Shown here: in pieces, positions 6,508 through 13,908 of the stretch | Position numbering within the stretch: the first letter of the stretch is position 1 | Layout: the number at the start of each line of letters is the position of its first letter | Source: an uncultured Lachnospiraceae bacterium | GTDB lineage: Bacteria; Bacillota; Clostridia; Lachnospirales; Lachnospiraceae | Direction of reading: 5' to 3' | Assembly: GCA_910587045.1 (NCBI GenBank) | Contig: CAJULG010000020.1 | Location: forward strand, 1 to 28,920 | Length of the DNA: 28,920 nucleotides | Translations under genes and position numbers: made by a program | The notes under the pieces: generated by a model | What the model was told of the DNA's origin: nothing | Database searches by the model: none | Seen by the model: only the letters and a program-made list of their open reading frames with translations

Positions 6508-8649
6508 TTACAGTTTCATTGTTAACTGAATCCGTTTCTTCTGAACATCAACTCCCAGAATCTTGACCTCCACAATGTCACCAACACTTACCACCTCTAA
6601 CGGATGCTTGATAAATTTATTGCTCATCTGTGAAATGTGTACTAATCCGTCCTGATGGACTCCTATATCAACGAATGCCCCAAAATCAATCACATTCCGC
6701 ACGGTTCCCTTTAATATCATACCTTCCTGCAGATCCTCCAGCTCCATAACATCCGAACGCAGGATCGGCTTCGGCATCTCATCCCTGGGATCTCTCGCCG
6801 GTTTTTCCAGTTCCTTAATGATATCCTTCAGAGTCATCTCTCCAATATCCAGATCCCTGGATAGTCTTTGGGTATCCTTTGCTGCCAGGGAAAGCCCGAT
6901 CAAGCCTCCGGAAATGATATCTGCCAGTTGATAACCCAGCTTATTCAAAAGCTTTGCAGCGACATCATAGGATTCCGGATGTACGCTTGTACCATCCAAC
7001 GGATTCTCGCCGCCGGTAATCCGCATGAATCCGGCACACTGTTCGTATGCCTTTGGCCCCAGCTTAGCCACCTTCAATAATTCCTTCCGGTTCCGAAAGC
7101 TTCCGTGCTCCTCCCGGTAGGCAACAATATTCTTTGCCAGGGTTTTCGAAATGCCGGATACGTATTCTAACAAAGATACGGAAGCAGTGTTCAGGTCTAC
7201 GCCCACCCGGTTTACACAATCCTCAACAACCGCAGACAGCGCCGCTCCTAATTTCTTCTGATTCATATCATGCTGATACTGACCCACACCAATAGATTTT
7301 GGATCGATCTTTACCAGTTCCGCCAAAGGATCCTGTATTCGTCTGGCAATGGATGCTGCACTCCTCTGTCCCACATCAAAATTCGGAAATTCTTCGGTGG
7401 CCAGTTTACTGGCGGAATACACGGAGGCACCCGCTTCATTCACGATCACATACTGCACCGGTTCTTTTATCTCTTTCAGCATATCAACGATCACCTGCTC
7501 CGATTCCCGGGATGCAGTTCCATTCCCGACGGATATTAAAGTAACACCATACTTTTTAATCAGCCGATAGACTTCCTTTTTCGCTTCTGCAACTTTATTC
7601 TGCGGTGCTGTTGGATAGATTACCTTTGTATCCAGTACCTTACCGGTTGCATCCACGACTGCCAGCTTACAACCGGTACGGAATGCCGGATCCCAGCCCA
7701 GAACAACCTGTCCTGCAATTGGTGGCTGCATCAATAACTGATTCAGATTCTGTCCAAACACCTCAATGGCACCATCCTCTGCACGCTCTGTCATTTCATT
7801 CCGGATATCCCGTTCAATCGAATCCGCGATCAGCCGACGGTAACTGTCTTCACATACATCCTGTAAAATAGATACAGTATTCGGATTTTCATTGAGGATA
7901 ACCTGGCGTTCCAGGTATCTGACTATCTTCTCCTCCGGCGCCTCCAGCTTAATCGTCAATATTTTTTCTTTTTCTCCACGATTCACTGCAAGTATACGAT
8001 AACCGGCCATTTTTGCAACCGGTTCCTGAAAATCATAATACATTTCATAAACCGATTCCACTTCCTTGTCCTTTGCTGTGGATATCAGAGTTCCTTCCTT
8101 CCAGGTAATGTCACGGATCCAGGTCCGGTACTGCGCATTGTCTGAAACCACTTCTGCCAGAATATCCTTCGCCCCCTGGATTGCTTCCTCTATCGTAGTC
8201 ACTCCTTTTTCTTCACTCAGATACTGCTTTGCCTCCTCCTCGATCGGCTTCTTTGTCATCTGCAGCCAGATAATATTGGAAAGGCCTTCCAGCCCCTTTT
8301 CCTTCGCAACAGTGGCCCGGGTTCTGCGCTTCTGCTTAAACGGGCGATAAAGATCCTCCACCGCTACCAGAGTCATTGCCTCCTCAATTTCCTTTTTCAA
8401 TTCCGGTGTCAGCTTTTCCTGTTCCTCAATGCTTTTTAAGACGGCTTCCTTCCGCTCCTCTAAATTACGAAGGTATGTAAGACGTTCATCTAGGTCACGA
8501 AGAACCTCATCATTCAGCCCTCCATGTGCTTCCTTTCGATATCTCGCAATAAACGGAATCGTATTTCCTTCGTCAATTAATTGGATTACCGCTTCTACCT
8601 GTGCTGGTTTAATTCCTAATTCTGATGCGATCACCTTTGTGATATTCAT
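6508..8649 (-). CDS. tex: Tex family RNA-binding transcription accessory protein
   Basis: The protein has 713 residues with the full Tex layout: an N-terminal helical region (SELGIKPAQVEAVIQLIDEGNTIPFIARYRKE pattern), a YqgF/RNase H-like domain around 320-450 (VVLGWDPAFRTGCKLAVVD), helix-hairpin-helix repeats around 490-560, and a C-terminal S1 domain at about 640-713 (GTVRNVIDFGAFVDIGVHQDG pattern). Tex binds nucleic acid and affects transcription and stress phenotypes in several bacteria; its exact role here is not shown. The ATG at 8649 has a GGAGGAA site. It follows the dCMP deaminase by 23 bases. Confidence 0.95.
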   Translation of the reverse strand: MNITKVIASELGIKPAQVEAVIQLIDEGNTIPFIARYRKEAHGGLNDEVLRDLDERLTYLRNLEERKEAVLKSIEEQEKLTPELKKEIEEAMTLVAVEDLYRPFKQKRRTRATVAKEKGLEGLSNIIWLQMTKKPIEEEAKQYLSEEKGVTTIEEAIQGAKDILAEVVSDNAQYRTWIRDITWKEGTLISTAKDKEVESVYEMYYDFQEPVAKMAGYRILAVNRGEKEKILTIKLEAPEEKIVRYLERQVILNENPNTVSILQDVCEDSYRRLIADSIERDIRNEMTERAEDGAIEVFGQNLNQLLMQPPIAGQVVLGWDPAFRTGCKLAVVDATGKVLDTKVIYPTAPQNKVAEAKKEVYRLIKKYGVTLISVGNGTASRESEQVIVDMLKEIKEPVQYVIVNEAGASVYSASKLATEEFPNFDVGQRSAASIARRIQDPLAELVKIDPKSIGVGQYQHDMNQKKLGAALSAVVEDCVNRVGVDLNTASVSLLEYVSGISKTLAKNIVAYREEHGSFRNRKELLKVAKLGPKAYEQCAGFMRITGGENPLDGTSVHPESYDVAAKLLNKLGYQLADIISGGLIGLSLAAKDTQRLSRDLDIGEMTLKDIIKELEKPARDPRDEMPKPILRSDVMELEDLQEGMILKGTVRNVIDFGAFVDIGVHQDGLVHISQMSNKFIKHPLEVVSVGDIVEVKILGVDVQKKRIQLTMKL

Positions 8650-8672
8650 AAACTATGTTCCTCCAGTTGTAT

Positions 8673-9152
8673 TTATATATCAAGTGTAACTTTTTTTCCC
8701 TGGGGTTCAAATGCCCGATAGCTTACCCCTGCCATCTTGAACATCCGCTTAGAGGCAATCGTAGATTCTGTATCCGCATATTTATCCGATAAAAATATTA
8801 CTTCCTTAATTCCGCTTTGAATAATCGCCTTTGCACACTCATTGCACGGAAACAGTGTGGAATAGCACTTTGCTCCCCGTAATGAACCTCCCCGATAGTT
8901 CAATATGGCATTTAATTCAGCATGGCAGACAAAAAAATACTTATTATCTAATGCATTTCCTACCTTGCCCCATGGCATGGCATCATCGTCACAACCGGAA
9001 GGCATACCATTATATCCCACTGATAAAATGCGATTCGTATCATCTACAATGCAGGCCCCCACCTGGGTAGAAGGATCCTTGCTCCGCTCTGCCGATAACA
9101 GGGCAATCCCCATAAAATATTGATCCCATCCGATATAGTCTTCTCGTTTCAT
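8673..9152 (-). CDS. Deoxycytidylate deaminase (ComEB-type)
   Basis: Zinc-dependent deaminase converting dCMP to dUMP, feeding thymidylate synthesis. The zinc ligands and catalytic Glu are in CHAE (His77, Glu79) and PCNEC (Cys103, Cys106). The substrate-binding region has VGYNGMPSGCDD (45-56). The 159-residue length is typical of the ComEB/dCMP deaminase family. An AAGGAG site is about 13 bases upstream of the ATG, a long spacing. It is the first gene of the minus-strand block. An extended -10 TGCTAGAAT near 9202-9210 (minus) may serve as promoter. Confidence 0.9.
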   Translation of the reverse strand: MKREDYIGWDQYFMGIALLSAERSKDPSTQVGACIVDDTNRILSVGYNGMPSGCDDDAMPWGKVGNALDNKYFFVCHAELNAILNYRGGSLRGAKCYSTLFPCNECAKAIIQSGIKEVIFLSDKYADTESTIASKRMFKMAGVSYRAFEPQGKKVTLDI

Positions 9153-9328
9153 TCGTTTTCACAAGCTCCTTCCCATCCATAATAAGTTTTGTGCCAATGA
9201 TATTCTAGCATATTTTGTTTTTTTCGTACATACAGAAATCAAAAGATTGATCTTAAGACAATGTGGCAGCGCAGCAATCCATACTCGCTTAACGTTCAAA
9301 ACTTTCTTTAAAGTTAAATTTTTCATTA

Positions 9329-9370
9329 AAAAAGTGTATGATATTGATTTTTCTCTACCATACACTTTAT
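9329..9370 (-). terminator. Terminator-like hairpin downstream of the Rpn-family gene
   Basis: Arms AAAGTGTATG (9331-9340) and CATACACTTT (9359-9368) pair perfectly over 10 bp with an 18-base loop. On the minus strand the stem is followed by TTTAATG, giving a short U-tract. It lies about 75 bases past the stop codon at 9442. The rest of the 9153-9441 gap holds no convincing gene, only AT-rich DNA and the likely promoter of the deaminase. Confidence 0.55.
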
Positions 9371-9441
9371 AATCTTATTAAATTGTAATGAAATATATCT
9401 ACTGCTGATCTGCTTTTCTAATCTCCGCATAAATCTTTTCA

Positions 9442-10314
9442 TTATAACATCGCCTTATACTTTTCCTGTTCCTCCTCCGGTATCATCAATGCATCCATCG
9501 CCTGCTGAAGTGTCCAGTGCATTGTCTTCATCAGATTTCGGATGGATGAATTACATGCCTCCATTGCCCCTTCCTCTCTGCCGATTTCCCGCATTGTCCT
9601 GTCATGCAGCTCCGGATCAAATTCAAATAATCCCATACTTACCACCTCCGCCTTATTCCTTCTCAAAAATTCCGCCAAGATTCCTTCTCGAACGCATTCG
9701 TCAACTGCCAGTTCCACCGCCTTGGCATAGGTCTGCTCTCTTCTGTGTTTCCGCACACATTCTGTATATTGCACATATCCTTTTAGTGTCGGACACCTTT
9801 CTAACAGGTCATCGTTGTATCCCGGATTAATATTAATCTGCGTCACAACCAGTTCCAGCTTCGGACTCTCCTCCTCCCAGCGATACAGATCCGACAAGCG
9901 CCACTCTTTTCTGGCCGGCTGTTCCTGCCTTCCATTATAGAATACGATAAACCGCGGATTAGGCAGAACAACTGGCTTGGGAGAATAAATATCCTGTCCT
10001 GTCATCAGACGGTCAAAGTTCCTTGTCACATAGTCCAGATCTCGCAGGGGAAGATTCGGATTTACTGTAGACTGGTGTTCATACAAATTCAGATTCATAT
10101 CCAATATGCAGGAAATATCATTTTTTACACTCATATATATTGCATTCTCCAGTGTAGTGATCTCCAGTTCCGTTTCATCCGTATAACCTGTATTGTTCAA
10201 CGCATTATATAAAGTAAGCAATTCCTTCTTATCTGCAAACAGCAGACGGAACATCCGGTCCTTCTGTGTACGGAAAGGACGCAGTTCCTCACTTTTTCTA
10301 TATTCTTTATCCAT
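9442..10314 (-). CDS. Rpn family PD-(D/E)XK nuclease / putative transposase-like protein
   Basis: The protein has 290 residues and resembles the recombination-promoting nuclease (Rpn, PDDEXK) family common in Lachnospiraceae. The likely catalytic centre is Asp72 in ILDMNLNLYEHQ with Glu79 and Gln81 (D-x6-E-x-Q), followed by the family RDLDYVTRNFDRLM and FIVFYNGRQE blocks. The C-terminal third is helical and charged (REIGREEG, EEEQEKYKAML). Family members cleave DNA and promote recombination; some have been linked to defence. The ATG at 10314 has an AGGAGGAAGG site. It stands alone between housekeeping and accessory genes. Confidence 0.8.
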   Translation of the reverse strand: MDKEYRKSEELRPFRTQKDRMFRLLFADKKELLTLYNALNNTGYTDETELEITTLENAIYMSVKNDISCILDMNLNLYEHQSTVNPNLPLRDLDYVTRNFDRLMTGQDIYSPKPVVLPNPRFIVFYNGRQEQPARKEWRLSDLYRWEEESPKLELVVTQININPGYNDDLLERCPTLKGYVQYTECVRKHRREQTYAKAVELAVDECVREGILAEFLRRNKAEVVSMGLFEFDPELHDRTMREIGREEGAMEACNSSIRNLMKTMHWTLQQAMDALMIPEEEQEKYKAML

Positions 10315-10614
10315 TCCTTCCTCCTAAATCTGATATATGCAGGAGGAATCACAGATTCCATGTGTTCTGATACAATACTGTTTTGTAAGCCCTCGCTGCT
10401 TTTAATAAGAAACAAAAGCATTGAAGTTCTATATGAAATATGTGATTAGAATGGCTGTGCCATAAGAAGTTTAGAAATCGAATGCTTTTCCTTGATTATA
10501 GCAATAAAGTATTGTTTTATCAATTTGTTTTATATATATTTTCTGTTATTTATTTTCTGTTATCTAAATTATAATATTTAAGATATATTTTTTTCTGTCC
10601 AATTATCAGGTCAT
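10315..10614. other. Gene-free AT-rich gap
   Basis: There is no credible gene. It contains the ribosome site of the Rpn-family gene, a small perfect hairpin GGAATC-ACA-GATTCC (10344-10358), and a tandem copy of TTTTCTGTTAT near 10539-10565. The right half is very AT-rich, as expected downstream of the ATPase gene. Confidence 0.6.
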
Positions 10615-11868
10615 CTATAATTCCAAGCTATTTTCTTTTAGAAGAAAATCGTAGATGCTCATTGTTGTTATTCCATACTCATCTCGCGTTATATTCATAA
10701 CATCCTTAACAAGAATTATTTTTTTAAAAGAGTCATTTACGTGGATCAGCGAAGCTCTCTCCTGCATTCGTTTTTCTTCTGTAGGTATTCTGAAAGCAGA
10801 CTGAATGTAATATCGTTTACTCCCAAGATTCGCTATGAAATCAATTTCCAGATAGGTTCTTGTTTGCTTACCTTTTTGATTTAGACCTCTTTTTTCTACA
10901 ACGCCTACATCCACAGAATACCCCCGGCTGCGCAATTCGTTATATACAATATTTTCCATAATATGTGTTTCTTCAATCTGCCTGAAGCCCAATCTGGCAT
11001 TTCTGAGACCAACATCCTCGAAATAGTATTTCAATGGAGTACCAATGTATTTTCTTCCCTTTACATCATAGCGGTTTGCCCTGTTAATAACAAAAGCATC
11101 TTCCAGATACGCAATATACTGCCTGATGGTATTTGCACTAATATTTGACTGTATCACACTCTTAAAAGTTGCTTCGATTTTTGGCACGTTGGTAAGAGAA
11201 CCGATTGCAGAAGCCAAAACATTAACCAAATCCTCCAATTCCTGTGACTTTTCAATATGATATCTTTCAATGATATCTTTTAAATATGTTTCTTCAAACA
11301 GCCTAGTTAAATAATTTATCTTCTGTTCTTCCGTCTTCATTGTTACAGTAAGCGGCAATCCGCCATAGATCACATATTCTGCCCATCCATGATACATATC
11401 TCCTTGATAAACCTGCATGAATTCCTGAAAGGTCAGTGGATAAATATGAATCTCATCGCCTCTCCCCCGAAATTCTGTAATGACATCCTTTGACAGAAAC
11501 CTAGAGTTGCTTCCCGTTACATATACATCAGCATTTCTGATATGAAGCAATGAATTCAATACTTCCTCAAAGTCTTCTAATAACTGAACTTCATCCAGCA
11601 AAATGTAATACTGTTCTTCGTCTATAATACATGACTCAATATAATCTAAAATTGTGTCCGGATTCCGATACTTTTTATTTTTTCTTTGATCCAATTCAAT
11701 GGAAACAATATGTTTTTCATCAATCCCCTGCTCTAATAAATAGTTCTTAAATATAGTAAAAATGAGATATGACTTCCCACATCTCCTTATTCCAGTTACA
11801 ACCTTGATCAAGCCATTGTGCATCCTGTTAATTAAATCATTCAAATACTTATCTCTGCTGATATTCAT
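10615..11868 (-). CDS. AAA-type ATPase with DUF4143 C-terminal domain
   Basis: The protein has 417 residues. The N-terminal P-loop domain has Walker A GIRRCGKS (26-33), Walker B YYILLDEVQ (88-95) and a sensor-like VTGSNSRFLS (118-126). The C-terminal half carries the DUF4143 pattern: YLEDAFVINRANRYDVKG, YYFEDVGLRNARLG, NIVYNELRSRGYSVDVG, and a nuclease-like EIDFIAN with a later YYIQSAFRI. The family is widespread in gut anaerobes, with no settled function. The ATG at 11868 has an AAAGGAG site. A strong promoter bracketed by repeats lies just upstream. Composition is more AT-rich than the housekeeping genes. Confidence 0.85.
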   Translation of the reverse strand: MNISRDKYLNDLINRMHNGLIKVVTGIRRCGKSYLIFTIFKNYLLEQGIDEKHIVSIELDQRKNKKYRNPDTILDYIESCIIDEEQYYILLDEVQLLEDFEEVLNSLLHIRNADVYVTGSNSRFLSKDVITEFRGRGDEIHIYPLTFQEFMQVYQGDMYHGWAEYVIYGGLPLTVTMKTEEQKINYLTRLFEETYLKDIIERYHIEKSQELEDLVNVLASAIGSLTNVPKIEATFKSVIQSNISANTIRQYIAYLEDAFVINRANRYDVKGRKYIGTPLKYYFEDVGLRNARLGFRQIEETHIMENIVYNELRSRGYSVDVGVVEKRGLNQKGKQTRTYLEIDFIANLGSKRYYIQSAFRIPTEEKRMQERASLIHVNDSFKKIILVKDVMNITRDEYGITTMSIYDFLLKENSLEL

Positions 11869-11880
11869 AAGAAACTCCTT

Positions 11881-11992
11881 TATTGAATATTTTTGACATA
11901 AATGACATTTTTGCTCAAAGTTATTATATTACATTATTGTAAATCAAGCAATCATATATTGAGTATTTTTGACACATTGGGCACTTTTATTC
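11881..11992. repeat. Pair of imperfect 36-base direct repeats around the ATPase promoter
   Basis: Copies are at 11881-11916 and 11957-11992, matching at 27 of 36 positions. On the minus strand both carry TGTCAAAAATA followed by a conserved TCAATA end. One copy sits at the predicted transcription start, the other just upstream of the -35 box, the layout expected for paired operator sites. Confidence 0.55.
11923..11951 (-). promoter_or_regulatory. Promoter of the AAA ATPase gene
   Basis: On the minus strand TTGCTT (11946-11951), a 17-base spacer and a perfect TATAAT (11923-11928) place the start near 11916, about 48 bases before the ATG at 11868. Two similar 36-base repeats lie directly on either side. 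Confidence 0.65.
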
Positions 11993-12009
11993 ATTTATAT
12001 TTTCATCAC

Positions 12010-12129
12010 ATTCTGACCTATATGAACATTCCCACACAACACTGGACAAGGATCCAGCCTAACAACGCCATCGAGCGTCTGAACCGTGAAATTAAACGGC
12101 GGCCAAAGGAAATCGGCTCCCTTACATAA
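12010..12129 (+). pseudogene. C-terminal remnant of an IS256-family transposase
   Basis: The plus-strand frame encodes ILTYMNIPTQHW, then TRIQPNNAIERLNREIKRR, the hallmark C-terminal block of IS256 (mutator-type) transposases, where the region reads HW-x-RI-x-x-NN-x-IERLNREI-x-RR. It keeps KEIG and then hits a stop at 12127-12129 where intact members continue for tens of residues. The catalytic DDE domain and terminal inverted repeats are absent. Only a relic remains. Confidence 0.8.
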
Positions 12130-12278
12130 AAGCAGAGGAAGGAGTAAAGACCACACTTAATTCAGAATGTGCTTTAAATGCTCTTGCAATAGACAATCCA
12201 CTTGAATATGCAGAACTTTATCCCGATGGGATTATACAGGTGTGGATTGATGCAGAAGATAGTTTGAAATTGTGGTAA
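12111..12278 (+). pseudogene. 5'-truncated small protein fragment (DUF6061-like)
   Basis: An open frame reads LPYIKAEEGVKTT, then CALNALAIDNPLEYAELY, and ends QVWIDAEDSLKLW before a stop at 12276-12278. It has no start codon or ribosome site of its own. From memory it resembles the end of short uncharacterised Lachnospiraceae proteins of the DUF6061 type. Its 5' part is replaced by the IS256 remnant, in another frame, so it is probably a broken gene at the insertion scar. Confidence 0.5.
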
Positions 12279-12390
12279 TTCTATAGACGGATTGCTAAGA
12301 ATTTGCAGTCCGCCTTAAAAAAATCCATAAAAATGTGAGTGGAATATCCGAGGTTTGCGTGATAAAATAAAAAGCGAAATTTGAATTTTC

Positions 12391-12419
12391 TTAACATATG
12401 TCAATGCAAAGAATATGAT
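12391..12419 (+). promoter_or_regulatory. Promoter of the CPBP-Crp/Fnr pair
   Basis: TTAACA (12391-12396), a 17-base spacer and TATGAT (12414-12419) predict a start near 12427, about 26 bases before the ATG at 12453. It is the only good match in the gap and serves both plus-strand genes. Confidence 0.65.
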
Positions 12420-12430
12420 TTTGTAATATA

Positions 12431-12447
12431 GTCACCCTGGAGGTGAC
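12431..12447 (+). promoter_or_regulatory. Perfect inverted repeat containing the Shine-Dalgarno sequence
   Basis: GTCACC (12431-12436), loop CTGGA, GGTGAC (12442-12447). The GGAGGTGA ribosome site (12439-12446) lies in the loop and 3' arm, five to six bases before the ATG. In RNA the hairpin would sequester the site; in DNA the dyad, placed at the predicted start of transcription, could be an operator. Confidence 0.5.
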
Positions 12448-12452
12448 AAAAC

Positions 12453-13142
12453 ATGGATCATACAAATTCACAGAATGCTGAAAAAGCATTAAAAATTACA
12501 ACGTTATTAACATTGATAGTAGCAGGTTATGAGGTTCTTGGTTCTTGTCAAAATTATCAAATGGGAATGAATTTACTTGATATTGCAAGTTTTGCTAATG
12601 CAAATTTGAGCATGTACTGTTTCGTTCTTATATTGGCAAATCTCATTCTTCTTCCGAGTGCTATCCTTTTATATAAACAAGGTGGGATCAGTCTGAAAGA
12701 AGAAATATTTGATAAGTCAAGTCTAAGCAAGGATATCGTTCTTGGAATCAGTTTGGCAGTTATATCTTCTGTAATCAGTTTGTTCTCCCTTATTTTGATG
12801 AGGGGAAGAACCGATTTGGCATTTGGTGGATGGGATAGATTGACTATGAGTGAAATAGTTTTGATGGCTATCTCGTTGGGCTTTGTGAGTGGGTTCTGTA
12901 AGGAAATCTTTTTTCGTGGATTTGCAAAAAACTTTTGTGGAAGTGTTTTTGGAGAAACTGCAGCACTCTTATTGTTTAATATGATGTTTGGTCTGCTTGA
13001 CTGGTTTAATATGGGACATTCCTTTGTGGTCGGTTTGTTATGGATATGGGGATATAAAAGGAGTAAGCACCTGATTGTTCCGATGATCGCACATGGTGGA
13101 ATGAATTTGATTTCGGTATTATTTTATCTTGTTACTTTGTAG
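12453..13142 (+). CDS. CPBP-family intramembrane protease homologue, degenerate motifs
   Basis: The protein has 229 residues and about six to eight membrane helices. The C-terminal half fits the CPBP/Abi family (Rce1-like): motif 1 appears as KEIFFR (150-155) where EExxxR is usual, motif 2 as FGLLD (179-183) where FxxxH is usual, and motif 3 as HGGMN (214-218), matching HxxxN. The first Glu and the motif-2 His are thus replaced, though His189 is near. It may be an altered or inactive protease, for example a membrane scaffold. The ATG has an excellent GGAGGTGA site. Codon use is AT-rich, unlike the surrounding core genes. It is followed by a Crp/Fnr gene after seven bases. Confidence 0.8.
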   Translation: MDHTNSQNAEKALKITTLLTLIVAGYEVLGSCQNYQMGMNLLDIASFANANLSMYCFVLILANLILLPSAILLYKQGGISLKEEIFDKSSLSKDIVLGISLAVISSVISLFSLILMRGRTDLAFGGWDRLTMSEIVLMAISLGFVSGFCKEIFFRGFAKNFCGSVFGETAALLLFNMMFGLLDWFNMGHSFVVGLLWIWGYKRSKHLIVPMIAHGGMNLISVLFYLVTL

Positions 13143-13149
13143 GAGTGTC

Positions 13150-13743
13150 ATGGACAGGGAATATTTAGTTAATCAACTGATGAATATAGCGAAGCAAAAT
13201 GGTGTGGAAATAGATGCTGAAATCCTTGGAATGATTGTAAATGCTACTGTCTTCCGCGTGGTTTCCAAAGGTAGTATTTTGCAAAATGTGGGCGAAGAAA
13301 CCAAAACAGCAGCTTTGGTACTTAATGGAATCTGTAGAGCATATTATGTGGATGAAGATGGTAATGATATTACTCGTGGTTTTTCGATTCCGGGAACTTT
13401 TTGTATGGAAGAAGGATTGTTCAGTTACAGTGAGAGTATCGTAACTTGGGAAACTTTAGAAGACGCAACTTTGATGTTTTTTGAAATTCGGGAAATGAAA
13501 AAGCTTATTTATGATGATAATCAACTTAAGAATACTTATATAATGCTTTTGGAAAATGCGTTACGCTATAAAATTTATAGGGAAAACGGATTTCTTGTAG
13601 AGAATGCCACACAACGTTATGTTCATTTTAGAAAGCAGTATCCTATGATATGTGAATCGGTGAAACAACAATATGTAGCTACGTACTTGGGGATTGCTCC
13701 GGAATCACTTAGTAGAATTAAGAAGGATTTGAAAAAAGAATAA
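13150..13743 (+). CDS. Crp/Fnr-type transcriptional regulator
   Basis: The protein has 197 residues. The N-terminal part (about 20-120) is a cyclic-nucleotide-binding-like beta roll (VSKGSILQNVGE, LVLNGICRAYYVDEDGNDITRGF, GTFCMEEGLF). A helix links to a short C-terminal winged-helix segment (VKQQYVATYLGIAPESLSRIKKDL). The effector-binding PGE-x-A-RS signature of true CRP is absent, and there is no four-Cys Fnr cluster, so the signal is unknown. The ATG at 13150 has GGAG five bases ahead; the frame opens earlier inside the CPBP gene but lacks a site there. It is co-transcribed with the CPBP gene and may regulate it. Confidence 0.82.
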   Translation: MDREYLVNQLMNIAKQNGVEIDAEILGMIVNATVFRVVSKGSILQNVGEETKTAALVLNGICRAYYVDEDGNDITRGFSIPGTFCMEEGLFSYSESIVTWETLEDATLMFFEIREMKKLIYDDNQLKNTYIMLLENALRYKIYRENGFLVENATQRYVHFRKQYPMICESVKQQYVATYLGIAPESLSRIKKDLKKE

Positions 13744-13753
13744 ACTTAATTAT

Positions 13754-13795
13754 GACCGTTTCAGGTTTTGTGCAAACTCAAAACCTGAAACGGTC
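13754..13795 (+). terminator. Strong stem-loop between convergent genes (probable terminator)
   Basis: A perfect 17-bp stem (13754-13770 with 13779-13795) has an 8-base loop, TGCAAACT. It starts ten bases after the Crp/Fnr stop and lies between that gene and the convergent fprA. A continuous U-tract is missing on both sides (TCTTGGCC on plus; TTTTT follows only about 15 bases later), so it is an atypical terminator or a protective 3' stem. Confidence 0.6.
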
Positions 13796-13908
13796 TCTTG
13801 GCCAATCCTTTTTGCGTCTGACTTTCCTTATTCGCTATGAATAAGTATAGCCCTGAAATAGAGTCACCAGCAATAATGCACCTGCAATTCCCCGGAGCAT
13901 CCACGATC

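Larger units (their letters stand above)
12279..12452. other. Intergenic region ahead of the CPBP gene
   Basis: No gene is seen. It holds the promoter at 12391-12419 and the Shine-Dalgarno hairpin at 12431-12447. Together with the two broken genes before it, the span 11869-12452 contains no intact coding sequence. Confidence 0.6.

Noticed and set aside
9159..9365. Small minus-strand open frame upstream of the deaminase
   Set aside because: No ribosome site, unlikely composition, and it overlaps the terminator-like hairpin and promoter region.
10539..10565. Tandem TTTTCTGTTAT as a CRISPR or VNTR array
   Set aside because: Only two short AT-rich copies; no spacers or regular period beyond this.
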